This document shows positions 26,505 through 34,133 of a stretch of 34,133 nt of DNA, piece after piece. The translations under genes and the position numbers were made by a program. The stretch is from assembly GCA_027083355.1 (NCBI GenBank), contig JALWOY010000229.1, forward strand, positions 1 to 34,133, written 5' to 3'. Every line of letters starts with the position of its first letter. Positions within the stretch are counted from its first letter, which is position 1. This stretch comes from Phycisphaerales bacterium (GTDB taxonomy: Bacteria > Planctomycetota > Phycisphaerae > Phycisphaerales > UBA1924). Under the pieces are notes generated by a model. It saw only the letters and a list, made by a program, of their open reading frames with translations. It was not told the DNA's origin and did no database searches.

Positions 26505-28817
26505 ATGGAGCGGATCAACCGATTGATCGTTGTGTCTCTCGCATCGGTTTCCACCGCGGGCGCCGCACTCGGGCAGACCGTCGCGGCATCGGACGCCGGC
26601 CTCCCCGACCAGGCCGGGGCATCGCCCCGGGCCGACGCACGCATCGGCGAGTTCAACGCGCTTCATCCCCTTCATCGCCCGGACGAACCCGACTTCGGCA
26701 CGCGGAACCTGGGCGACACGTTCGACAGCGAAACGCTCGTGGCCGACAGCCCGCTGATCAACGAGTTCGCGTGGGTTTCTTTCTTCCCGCTCGGCCAGAG
26801 CATCCTCGCCGACGGGTTCTTCAATTTCGCCGGCACGAGCCAACTCAACGGATTCGATATCGACGCGGGGGTCGGCGAGTTCGACAACGGCGACGGCACG
26901 ATCACGATCGTCGTCGATACCCGGATCGAACCCTTCTCCGACGGCTTCCTGCCCGCGGGGTTCATCTTCACGCCCTCCGGAACACCCATCGACACCCTCG
27001 GCTGGCTCTTCGGCGCCGGCGCCGACCGCGACGGCAACCCGGACGCCTACGACCCGCAACTCGCCGCGGCCTTCCCGCCGGCGGGCGAGTTCACCGTCGT
27101 CGGGGCCGACATCTTCCTGCTCGACAACGGGATCACGATCGGCTCGGGCACGTTCTCCGGGCTGCCGTATCTGAACCAGACCGACATGGGCTTCTTCATC
27201 ACGGTCGCGGGCGCCGCCGGCAGCAACATCGACGAGATGATCGTGCAGTATCTCGTCCAGTCCGCCAACGCCCCGACGCAGCTCACGCTCGGGGCCGTCG
27301 ATGGGTGCCTCGACGCGACGGAGAACCAGCTCGTCGTCGAGATCGACGCCGCCGGGCTCGCGGCCCTGAACGTCGGCGGGCAGTTCTTCCTCGACTACGA
27401 CAACACCCTGCTCGACTTCGTCAGCGCCGACCCCGGAGACGCCCCCTATTCGGTCGAGATCTTCGAGTCCGTCGACGAGGCCGCCGGCACGATCGACTAC
27501 GCCGTCGGCGTGCCCAACGGCGACGCGGGCACGGCCGTCCCCACGACCATGGCCCGCATCACCTTCAACGTGCTGGGTGATTTCTGCGACACGGCCGGCC
27601 TCGTGACGTTCCGCCCGCACACGCCGCCCTCGCGCATCTCCGACGGCCTGGGCAACGACCTCGGCGCCGCCCTGATCGACCTCGGGGAGATCACCAAGGA
27701 CAGTGTGCCCCCGACCGTCACGCCCCCGGTTGATATCACCATGAACGCCGACGCGGGCGGGTGCGACGCGGTTGTGGTCGTTCCCCCGCTCTCGGCATCC
27801 GACGACTGCTCGGCGGTGACGATCGTGAACGACTTCACCGGGACCGACGACGCCTCGGGCGTCTACCCGCAGGGAACCACCACCGTGACATGGACCGTCA
27901 CGGACGCGTGCGGCAACGCCACCGTCGTGACCCAGGACATCACCATCAACGCCAGCAACACGCTCGACGCCGTGGTCGAGCTCGCCGCGGTCGACCCCGG
28001 GCCGTTCGATCGGTGCGTCGAGTTCGAGCTGCTCCCCACGGGCGGCGGCACCCCCGTCGTCGTCGAAACCACGATGACCTTCACCGGCGGCGTCGCCTCG
28101 GCGAGCCTCGACATCCCCTGCGGCGACTACGGCTGCATCACCGCCCGCGATCCGCTCCACACCCTCCGCGCGACCGACAACGACAACTTCACGATCACCG
28201 GCACGACCTACACCGCCGATTTCTCCGCCTCGCCCGGTGACAACGACGCCCTCGTCGGCGGGAACCTCAACGGCGATATGTTCATCGACATCCTCGACTT
28301 CGGCGTGTTCATCTCCCGCTTCGGCTCCTCGCCCGGCGCGGATTCGCCCTGCGGCACACCCGCCCCCCACGCCGACATCAGCGGCGACGGGCTGGTGAAC
28401 GCGGCCGACTTCACGTTCATCCAGTCGAACTTCCTCGCCATGAACGAAGCCCGCTGCGACGGCAGTTTCCTGCGCACCGGCCCGCTCGGCGTCGCGCACG
28501 CCCCGAGGCCCGTCCTCCGCATCGCCGTGGCGGACCTCAAGCGGATGGGTCTGGCCGACCTCGCCGCGGGTGATCTGAACAGGGACGGCGTGCTCGATCG
28601 GGACGACATCGTCGCGTTCTTCGCGGGATCGCGGCCCGACCACCTAGCCGATCTCGACCACGACGGCGCGGTCACCGCGGCCGACCTGATGCGCGTTGTT
28701 CTGACGATGAATGACGGCGACCCGGCCGCCGACGTGAACCGCGACGGGCGGGTTGATCTGGCGGACCTCCGGTTCGTCGCCGACAGGATCGGGATGCACA
28801 TCCCCGGATCGGACTGA
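26505..28817 (+). CDS. Exported cohesin-like, HYR and dockerin protein with a different N-terminus
   Basis: The ATG at 26505 is preferred (AAGGA six bases upstream) and begins a signal peptide ending near GAALGQ. Residues about 25-260 form a beta-rich region (FAGTSQLNGFDIDAGVGEFDNGDG; FSGLPYLNQTDMGFFI) that I do not recognise and that replaces the toroid of the neighbour. From about 262 to the end the protein is a close paralogue of the upstream one. It has a cohesin-like domain (GGQFFLDYDNTLLDFVSAD), a HYR domain, a Cys-rich beta domain (DIPCGDYGCITARD), a first dockerin region at about 583-650 and a second at about 672-770 with loops DLNRDGVLDRDD, DLDHDGAVTAAD and DVNRDGRVDLAD. Tandem duplication followed by exchange of the N-terminal module is the simplest reading. 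Confidence 0.85.
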   Translation: MERINRLIVVSLASVSTAGAALGQTVAASDAGLPDQAGASPRADARIGEFNALHPLHRPDEPDFGTRNLGDTFDSETLVADSPLINEFAWVSFFPLGQSILADGFFNFAGTSQLNGFDIDAGVGEFDNGDGTITIVVDTRIEPFSDGFLPAGFIFTPSGTPIDTLGWLFGAGADRDGNPDAYDPQLAAAFPPAGEFTVVGADIFLLDNGITIGSGTFSGLPYLNQTDMGFFITVAGAAGSNIDEMIVQYLVQSANAPTQLTLGAVDGCLDATENQLVVEIDAAGLAALNVGGQFFLDYDNTLLDFVSADPGDAPYSVEIFESVDEAAGTIDYAVGVPNGDAGTAVPTTMARITFNVLGDFCDTAGLVTFRPHTPPSRISDGLGNDLGAALIDLGEITKDSVPPTVTPPVDITMNADAGGCDAVVVVPPLSASDDCSAVTIVNDFTGTDDASGVYPQGTTTVTWTVTDACGNATVVTQDITINASNTLDAVVELAAVDPGPFDRCVEFELLPTGGGTPVVVETTMTFTGGVASASLDIPCGDYGCITARDPLHTLRATDNDNFTITGTTYTADFSASPGDNDALVGGNLNGDMFIDILDFGVFISRFGSSPGADSPCGTPAPHADISGDGLVNAADFTFIQSNFLAMNEARCDGSFLRTGPLGVAHAPRPVLRIAVADLKRMGLADLAAGDLNRDGVLDRDDIVAFFAGSRPDHLADLDHDGAVTAADLMRVVLTMNDGDPAADVNRDGRVDLADLRFVADRIGMHIPGSD

Positions 28818-28849
28818 ATCCCGTTTTCTCCTCACGGGGAGGTGAAGAG

Positions 28850-28879
28850 CGGCATCGGTCGGGACACCTGCCGATGCCG
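28850..28879 (+). terminator. Hairpin after the second dockerin gene
   Basis: CGGCATCGG and CCGATGCCG form a 9-bp stem with a 12-base loop, followed by the AT-rich ATTCAAATACTGTT. It stands 33 bases after the stop. The T-run is poor, so terminator function is only probable. Confidence 0.5.
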
Positions 28880-28923
28880 ATTCAAATACTGTTCCGAGCA
28901 CACCCGACCAACGGAGGAGGGCC

Positions 28924-29649
28924 ATGAGATCTGTTCTGAAAAAATATGTGTTGCCGATCGTCTTGTCGGGGTTCGCGGCCGCCGCGTCGGCCGAGGTTGA
29001 TCTGGAGTTCCGGGCCATCACGCCCGTCACCGACCCGGGCGACACCGTCCTCGTCGGGCTCTACGCCGTCGCCTCGGCCGGCTCGACGGACCCGACCCTC
29101 GGCGCCGTCGAGGCCATCATCGCGTGGGACTCGGCCCACATCGCCCTGCTCGGCGTCGACCCGTCCAACCCCGCAAACCTGATCTTCGCCGGGTTCCCCG
29201 TGACCGGCTCGAACGGGCTGAACGAAACAGACCCCCCCACCGACGGCGACGGGCTGCTGATCGCCCTGGGCCCGCTCGGCGTGCCCATCGTCGCAACAGA
29301 CGCGGGCACACTCATCACGATCCTGCAATTCGAGGCGCTCTCGGGAACCCCCGACGCCGCCATCGATCTGCTCGAAACAGGCGGCGTCCCCCCGCGCAAC
29401 ACCACCGTCTTCGACGGCGAAATCCCCAACACCATCGTCACGGGTTCCCTCTCAGGCACCACCGTCGCCGTCACCTGCGGCCCGTTCGATCTCGTCGCCC
29501 CGTTCGGCCTGCTCGACCTCGCGGATGTCAACGCCTTCGCCGTCGCCTTCCTCAGCCAGGACCCCATCGGGGACCTGAACAACGACGGCATCTACGACCT
29601 CCGCGATATCAACGCGTTCGTCGCCGGTTTCCTGCTCGGCTGTCAGTAA
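28924..29649 (+). CDS. Small exported cohesin-like protein with GC-type dockerin
   Basis: The 241-residue protein follows a strong GGAGGAGG site and starts with a signal peptide ending in AAASA before EVDLEF. Residues about 24-180 look like a cohesin-type beta sandwich (EAIIAWDSAHIALLGV; GTLITILQFEAL). The last 55 residues are the double dockerin with calcium-type loops (DLADVNAFAVAFL and DLNNDGIYDLRDINAFVAGFL), ending Leu-Gly-Cys-Gln. This matches the planctomycete module that annotators call GC-type dockerin, in which a Cys pair (start CGPFDL and the end) brackets the two helices. It probably attaches the protein at the cell surface or to partners; the partner is unknown. Confidence 0.82.
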   Translation: MRSVLKKYVLPIVLSGFAAAASAEVDLEFRAITPVTDPGDTVLVGLYAVASAGSTDPTLGAVEAIIAWDSAHIALLGVDPSNPANLIFAGFPVTGSNGLNETDPPTDGDGLLIALGPLGVPIVATDAGTLITILQFEALSGTPDAAIDLLETGGVPPRNTTVFDGEIPNTIVTGSLSGTTVAVTCGPFDLVAPFGLLDLADVNAFAVAFLSQDPIGDLNNDGIYDLRDINAFVAGFLLGCQ

Positions 29650-29742
29650 CACAAACGTACTTATTCCATACTGATGCGGTCGCCCGAGCGCACGCCGGTG
29701 GATGCGGCCCGCCCACGCCGAGGCGTGCATACAGTCCCGCCC

Positions 29743-30750
29743 GTGAAGCGTTTGATCGCCCGACGTCTGCTCCAGCTGCCGCTGATCCTGCTCGTCATCT
29801 ACACCATCACGCTCACGCTGGCGTGGATGATCCCCGGCAACCCGCTCGAAAACCCCGAGGGCCGACGCCCCTCGCCCGAGGTCGCCGAGCAGATGCTCCG
29901 GCAGTACGACCTCGACTCGTTCCCACGCTTCTATGTCAGCTATCTCGACCGCGTCACCGGCCTGCGCTGGCTCCGCGATACGCTCTCCGGACGCGCCGAG
30001 AAACAGGCGGCGCTCGCGCGGCGGCAGGGCCTGGCCAGCCCCGCACGACCCATCTTCGATTTCGGCCCCAGCCTCCAGTACGACGACTGGACCGTCAACG
30101 AGATCATCCGCGGCGCCCTGCCCGTCTCCGCCACACTGGGCGCCGCCGCCATCGCCGTCGCGCTCGTCATTGGTCTGACCGCGGGCGTCGTCGGCGCGAT
30201 CAAACCGAACTCACCGGCCGACCTCGCCACGCTCGCCGTCGCCCTCGTCGGCATCAGCCTGCCCAGTTTCGTCGTCGGCTCGCTCGCCCTGCTCCTCTTC
30301 GCCGTGCTCATCCCAGTCTTCCCCGTCGCCGAGTGGGGCACCCTCTCGTCGCTCGTCCTCCCCGCGTGCACACTCAGCCTCCCGTTCGCCGCCTACATCG
30401 CGAGGCTCTCCCGCTTCGGCATGATCGAGGCCCTCGCCAGCGACTACGTCCGCACCGCACGCGCCAAGGGCGCATCCGAAACACGCGTCCTGCTCCGCCA
30501 CGCACTGCCCAACGCGTTCCTCCCCGTGCTCAGCTACCTCGGGCCCGCCACCGCCTTCGCCATGACAGGCTCGTTCGTCGTCGAAAAAGTCTTCAATATC
30601 CCCGGCATGGGACAACACTTCGTCGCCGCCGTCCAGAACAAAGACCTCTTCCTCATCATCGGCGTCGTGCTCGTCTTCGCCGGCATGCTCGTGCTGCTCA
30701 ACCTCGCGGTCGACGTGCTCTACCGCTTCGTCGATCCACGCATCGCCTGA
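29743..30750 (+). CDS. DppB-type ABC transporter permease
   Basis: The 335-residue protein opens with basic residues and a first helix (LLQLPLILLVIYTITLTLAWMIPGNP), as in dipeptide/oligopeptide permeases of the DppB/OppB family. Further helices follow. The EAA loop that docks the ATPase is present in EALASDYVRTARAKGASETRV, ahead of LLRHALPNAFLPVLSYLGP. The GTG at 29743 fits the family's usual start; the frame extends 23 residues upstream without a clear site. The normal partner DppC and the ATPase and binding-protein genes are not in the window: the next gene is on the other strand. The transporter must therefore draw its other subunits from elsewhere. Confidence 0.88.
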   Translation: MKRLIARRLLQLPLILLVIYTITLTLAWMIPGNPLENPEGRRPSPEVAEQMLRQYDLDSFPRFYVSYLDRVTGLRWLRDTLSGRAEKQAALARRQGLASPARPIFDFGPSLQYDDWTVNEIIRGALPVSATLGAAAIAVALVIGLTAGVVGAIKPNSPADLATLAVALVGISLPSFVVGSLALLLFAVLIPVFPVAEWGTLSSLVLPACTLSLPFAAYIARLSRFGMIEALASDYVRTARAKGASETRVLLRHALPNAFLPVLSYLGPATAFAMTGSFVVEKVFNIPGMGQHFVAAVQNKDLFLIIGVVLVFAGMLVLLNLAVDVLYRFVDPRIA

Positions 30751-30781
30751 ACCGGGCGAACACGACCGTTTGCCGCCGCCT

Positions 30782-31420
30782 TCAGCCGCCCCTGATCACC
30801 ACCGCCGGCACGCCCACAACCGTCGCGCCCGCGGGCACGTCCTCCAGCACCACCGAACCCGCGCCAACGATCGCACCCGCGCCGATCGTCACGCCCTGAA
30901 TCACGCACGCCCCCAGCCCGATCATCGCGCCCGCACCGACATCCACCCGGCCCGCGAGCTTCGCCCCGGGGCACACGTGCGCGAACGCCCCCACCCGGCA
31001 CTCGTGCTCGACGATCGCGCCCGAGTTCACGATCGCGCCCTCGCCGATCTCGCACCCCGCGCACAGGATCGCGCCGATGCACACCTGCGCCCCCTGCCCG
31101 ACGGACGCGCTCGCTTCGGGCAACGCCCCGGGGTGCACCAGCGTCTCGACCACCGCCCCCGCGTCGGCCGCCTCGTCTGTCGTCTCCCGCCGGAGCCGGT
31201 TGTCGCCGATCGCCACAGCGACGCGGACAGCCCCGAGATCGCGCAGCGCCCCCAGCCCCGCGAGCACCGGCAGATCCCACAAAAACCCGGGCGATGCCGC
31301 CCCCGCCGCCGGCTCGATGAATCCCGCGACGCGGTGCCCGCACGCACGCGCCAGGTCGAGCACCACCCGCGTGTGCCCGCCCGTCCCGATGATCCAGAGC
31401 TCCTGCCCGCGGTCCGCCAT
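30782..31420 (-). CDS. NeuD/PglD-like sugar O- or N-acetyltransferase
   Basis: The 212-residue protein has a Rossmann-like N-terminal part (LWIIGTGGHTRVVLDLARACG) and a C-terminal left-handed beta-helix of hexapeptide repeats (for example IGEGAIVNSGAIVEHEC and IGLGACVIQGVTIGAGAIVGAG). This is the layout of NeuD and PglD acetyltransferases, which modify sialic acid or UDP-sugars for surface glycans using acetyl-CoA. The likely catalytic His is in VEHECRVGAFAHV. The ATG overlaps the pyrE stop by one base (TGATG), so it is probably co-translated with pyrE. A link to glycan decoration is inferred from the family; no other glycan gene is adjacent. Confidence 0.85.
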   Translation of the reverse strand: MADRGQELWIIGTGGHTRVVLDLARACGHRVAGFIEPAAGAASPGFLWDLPVLAGLGALRDLGAVRVAVAIGDNRLRRETTDEAADAGAVVETLVHPGALPEASASVGQGAQVCIGAILCAGCEIGEGAIVNSGAIVEHECRVGAFAHVCPGAKLAGRVDVGAGAMIGLGACVIQGVTIGAGAIVGAGSVVLEDVPAGATVVGVPAVVIRGG

Positions 31421-31977
31421 CACCCACCCAGCCCCAGCTCGGACACCGTGACGAGCGGCTGATACTCCACGCCCACCGATGCGATGTTCGCCGCCCCGCC
31501 CGATTCGCGGTCGAGCACCGCCAGCGCCCGCACGACCTCGTGCCCCGCCTCCCGCGCCGCCTCGACCGCCCTGATCAACGACCCGCCCGACGTCACGACG
31601 TCATCGACGATCACCACCCGCGCCGGCTTCTCGGGCAGCGGGCCCTCGATCCGCTTGCGCGTCCCGTGCCCCTTGGCCTCCTTGCGCACGACGAACGTCG
31701 GGATATCCAGACCCCGCTCGAACGCCCGCAGCCCGAACGCCGCCGCGATGGGTGTCGCGCCCATGTCCATCCCGCCGAGGGCGTCGAAGGCGAGGCTCTG
31801 CGTCTCTTCGAGCAGCGCGTCGGCGATCAGCGACGCCCCCTCGCCCAACAGGCTGACGAGCCTGATATCGCAGTAGTAATCGCTCGTCTGCCCACCCGCG
31901 AGCACGAACGACCCGCGCTTGACGGCCCTCTCGAGAATGCACCGGGCAAGGGCAGGGTGTCGGCTGGTTTCGGGCAT
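31420..31977 (-). CDS. pyrE: Orotate phosphoribosyltransferase
   Basis: The 185-residue enzyme joins orotate to PRPP in pyrimidine synthesis. The PRPP-binding motif is VVIVDDVVTSGGSL; the flexible catalytic loop reads RKEAKGHGTRKRIEG. The substrate-binding N-terminal part includes GGQTSDYYCDIR. The start at 31977 (MPETSRHPALAR) gives the usual length; the frame extends 31 residues upstream into the end of pyrG without family support. It follows pyrG by 64 bases, so the two pyrimidine genes are probably co-transcribed, with the NeuD-like gene as last member. Confidence 0.93.
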   Translation of the reverse strand: MPETSRHPALARCILERAVKRGSFVLAGGQTSDYYCDIRLVSLLGEGASLIADALLEETQSLAFDALGGMDMGATPIAAAFGLRAFERGLDIPTFVVRKEAKGHGTRKRIEGPLPEKPARVVIVDDVVTSGGSLIRAVEAAREAGHEVVRALAVLDRESGGAANIASVGVEYQPLVTVSELGLGG

Positions 31978-32041
31978 GCCGGATGATACACGTGATCGGC
32001 CCCGGACCGTCGAACGCGATACCGGAAGGATCAGCCGCGCG

Positions 32042-33838
32042 TCAAACCTTCTGCCCCTCGCGCGAATCACGGAACCACCGCATCAGCCCACGGTCCTTGC
32101 GCATCGAGTCCCACGCGTCCTCGCCCTCGTACTTCGCCCGGATCGCCGACGCCACCAGCCCCATGAACATCGGCTGCGGCTTCAGCGGCCGGCTCGTCAG
32201 CTCCGGGTGGAACTGCGCCCCGATGAAATACGGGTGGTGCATCTCGGGCCGGTCCTCGTCGGGCGTCTGCGGCAACTCGAGCACCTGCATGATCGGCACC
32301 GCCGGGTGCCGCCCCGAGAACACCATCCCCCCCGCTTCGAGCCGCTCGATCCACGAAGGGTCAACCTCGTAGCGGTGCCGGAACCGCTCACGCACCGACG
32401 CGGCCCCGCCGAACAGAAACGACGCCAGCGTGCCCGGCTCGATCTTCACGTCCTGCGCCCCGAGCCGCATCGTCCCGCCGAGGCCCTCGATCTTCTTCTG
32501 CTCGGGCAATTCGCTGATCACGGCGCACGCCGAGTCCGGCTCGAACTCCGTGCTCGTCGCCTCCTTCAGCCCCAGCACGTTGCGCGCAAACTCGATCACC
32601 GCCACCTGGAAACCGAGGCAGATCCCCAGATAGGGCACCCGGTTCTCACGGCAATACTTCACGCACGCGATCTTGCCCTCGACGCCCCGCGACCCGAACC
32701 CGCCCGGCACGATCACCCCGTCGAGCGGGCCCAGCACATCGTCTACGTTGTCGTCGTTGAGCTCCGTCGTGTCGATCCACCGCTGATCGATCTTCACGCC
32801 CAGGTGCGCCGAACAGTGCTCCAGCGATTTGTCGATCGACGCGTACGCATCGCGCAGCTCGGCGTACTTGCCCGTGATCCCCACCGTGATCTCGCGCGTC
32901 CGCGGCGCCGTCAGCCGATCGACGAACGTGTGCCAGCCCCGCCGGGCCTCGTCCTCGTGCACCGCGTCGACGCGATCGTGCAGCCCCAGAATGCTCATGA
33001 TCTCCCGGTCCAGCCCCTCGACACGCATCTCGTCCGGGATCGTGTAGATGCTCTCCCGGTCGTGCATCGAGAACACCCGACGCATCGGCACGTTCGAGAA
33101 CATCGCGATCTTCTCCAGCACCGTCCGGTCCACACGCCGGCTCGCCCGGCACGCGATGATCTGCGGCTGCACCCCCGCCTCCATCAGCCGCTTGATCCCC
33201 AGCTGCGCCGCCTTCGATTTCTGCTCGCCCAGCGCCCGCGGCTCGATGACATACGTCAGCGCCACGAAGCAGCACGACTCGGGCCCCTCCTCGAACGCCA
33301 GCTCGCGCAACGCCTCGATATAGAACCCGTTCTCGTAGTCCCCGATCGTCCCGCCGACCTCCACGAACACCACGTCCGCCGGCCCGGTCCCGTCGCCACG
33401 CAGCGCCAGCTCACGCAGCTTCCGCTTCACCTCGCCCGTCACGTGCGGGATCATCTGCACATCCCGCCCGAGATAAACCCCCTGCCGCTCACGGTCGAGG
33501 ATCTCGGCGTAGATCTGCCCGCTCGTCACGAAGTTCCGACGCGTCAGGTTCTGGTCGAGCATCCGCTCGTACGTCCCAAGGTCCATGTCGCACTCGGTCC
33601 CGTCGTCGAGCACGAAAACCTCGCCGTGGCGGTACGGGTTCAGCGTCCCCGAATCCAGATTCAGATACCCCTCCATCTTGATCGGCGCGACCGTCAGCCC
33701 CTTGTCCTTGAGCATCTTGGCCAGCGAGCTCGCGAAGATCCCCTTGCCCAGACCGCTCATCACCGTCCCGACGACGAACACATACTTGTGATACCCGGGC
33801 CGATACCCGTCCGGCATCGGCGAGTAGAACTCCGTCAT
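32042..33838 (-). CDS. pyrG: CTP synthase (glutamine-hydrolysing)
   Basis: The 598-residue enzyme converts UTP to CTP using glutamine. The synthase half has VVGTVMSGLGKGIFASSL, KMEGYLNLDSGTLNP where most bacteria have KxDPYxNxDxGTMxP, the Mg site DGTECDMDLGTYERM, and VEVGGTIGDYE. The glutaminase half has YLGICLGFQ with the nucleophile Cys, and the His-Glu of FHPELTSRPLKPQPMF. It is somewhat longer than the usual 530-560 residues. The ATG at 33838 is chosen because the conserved domain begins within 20 residues. The frame remains open to 34051, and an in-frame ATG at 33997 could add a basic, Met/Pro-rich leader. It heads the pyrG-pyrE-NeuD unit. Confidence 0.93.
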   Translation of the reverse strand: MTEFYSPMPDGYRPGYHKYVFVVGTVMSGLGKGIFASSLAKMLKDKGLTVAPIKMEGYLNLDSGTLNPYRHGEVFVLDDGTECDMDLGTYERMLDQNLTRRNFVTSGQIYAEILDRERQGVYLGRDVQMIPHVTGEVKRKLRELALRGDGTGPADVVFVEVGGTIGDYENGFYIEALRELAFEEGPESCCFVALTYVIEPRALGEQKSKAAQLGIKRLMEAGVQPQIIACRASRRVDRTVLEKIAMFSNVPMRRVFSMHDRESIYTIPDEMRVEGLDREIMSILGLHDRVDAVHEDEARRGWHTFVDRLTAPRTREITVGITGKYAELRDAYASIDKSLEHCSAHLGVKIDQRWIDTTELNDDNVDDVLGPLDGVIVPGGFGSRGVEGKIACVKYCRENRVPYLGICLGFQVAVIEFARNVLGLKEATSTEFEPDSACAVISELPEQKKIEGLGGTMRLGAQDVKIEPGTLASFLFGGAASVRERFRHRYEVDPSWIERLEAGGMVFSGRHPAVPIMQVLELPQTPDEDRPEMHHPYFIGAQFHPELTSRPLKPQPMFMGLVASAIRAKYEGEDAWDSMRKDRGLMRWFRDSREGQKV

Positions 33839-34077
33839 CGTCGATCGGCTCCGCCCCGCTCGGCCCAGCAGGCCACCCCCGGACGCGTCATCCTCGAACA
33901 CGTCATCGGGCGTGACGGCGTGCTCACGCCTGGAGGCTCGGGCGGACATCGGGCGGGGCATCGACAGGTGCATCGGGGGCTCGATCATGTGGGGCATGTC
34001 CGATCGTACCAAACCCCCGCGCCGCCGTGGGCGGGTTTTTCCCAAGTTCACCCCAAATCATCACCACCCCACCCTCG

Positions 34078-34100
34078 TGGGACGGGCATCTTGCCCGTCT
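34078..34100. repeat. Palindromic dispersed repeat at window edge
   Basis: GACGGGCA (34081-34088) and TGCCCGTC (34092-34099) form a perfect 8-bp stem around TCT, preceded by TGG. The TGGGACGGGCATCTTGCCCGT form is one I recognise as an abundant dispersed repeat in planctomycete and some other genomes; that is from memory. It lies upstream of pyrG. Confidence 0.6.
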
Positions 34101-34133
34101 CTCCAAACTCTCCCCACACCCTCATCTCCCCCC

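Noticed and set aside
23653..29649. A cellulosome gene cluster
   Set aside because: Cohesin-like and dockerin regions are present but no glycoside hydrolase, carbohydrate-binding module or scaffold with repeated cohesins is visible.

Overview
The window is a GC-rich chromosomal segment of a bacterium, most likely a member of the Planctomycetota close to the Phycisphaerae. The main pointers are a run of secreted proteins that combine cohesin-like, HYR and dockerin modules. One of them ends in the Leu/Ala-rich double dockerin with a terminal Gly-Cys that annotators call the GC-type dockerin. Further pointers are short dispersed repeats of a kind I associate with planctomycete genomes, and a divergent CTP synthase. 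The taxonomic call rests on these impressions, not on a marker gene. I see no rRNA, tRNA or CRISPR array.

Left part (1-6768): the 3' part of a HIT-family hydrolase gene converges on a PilZ-domain gene. Next comes a 1.3-kb cassette of lower GC content encoding a GHKL-type ATP-binding protein and a STAS-like (DUF4325-type) partner. The cassette lies exactly between two copies of the last 20 codons of the leucyl aminopeptidase gene pepA: one ends the intact gene, the other is a stranded relic. This looks like the footprint of insertion at a gene end and is the most interesting structure in the window. Beyond it, pepA, a HAD phosphatase and metG run on the minus strand. metG carries an in-frame copy of a dispersed CTCCGTGG-type repeat.

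Regulatory block (6851-12161, plus strand): an ECF sigma factor, a membrane-anchored putative anti-sigma factor, a secreted TPR-like protein and a GAF-SpoIIE (PP2C) phosphatase. The last two overlap by 8 bp. A strong hairpin lies between sigma and anti-sigma genes.

Minus-strand block (12263-21236): from upstream to downstream, a sugar phosphate isomerase/epimerase, a Gfo/Idh/MocA oxidoreductase, an MscS-type channel with a secreted N-terminal domain, a HlyD-like membrane fusion protein and an RND transporter. Spacing is tight (9 bp, 49 bp and a 4-bp overlap), so much of this may be one operon.

Plus-strand block (21399-30750): infA, a cluster of three dispersed repeats, der, then three exported proteins. 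The first has an alpha/alpha-toroid, a cohesin-like, a HYR and two dockerin regions. The second has a different N-terminus on the same C-terminal half. The third is a small cohesin-like/GC-dockerin protein. Hairpins separate these genes. A DppB-type permease without visible partner genes follows.

Right end (30782-33838, minus strand): pyrG, pyrE and a NeuD-like acetyltransferase, the last two overlapping by one base. A short palindromic dispersed repeat lies at the edge of the window.
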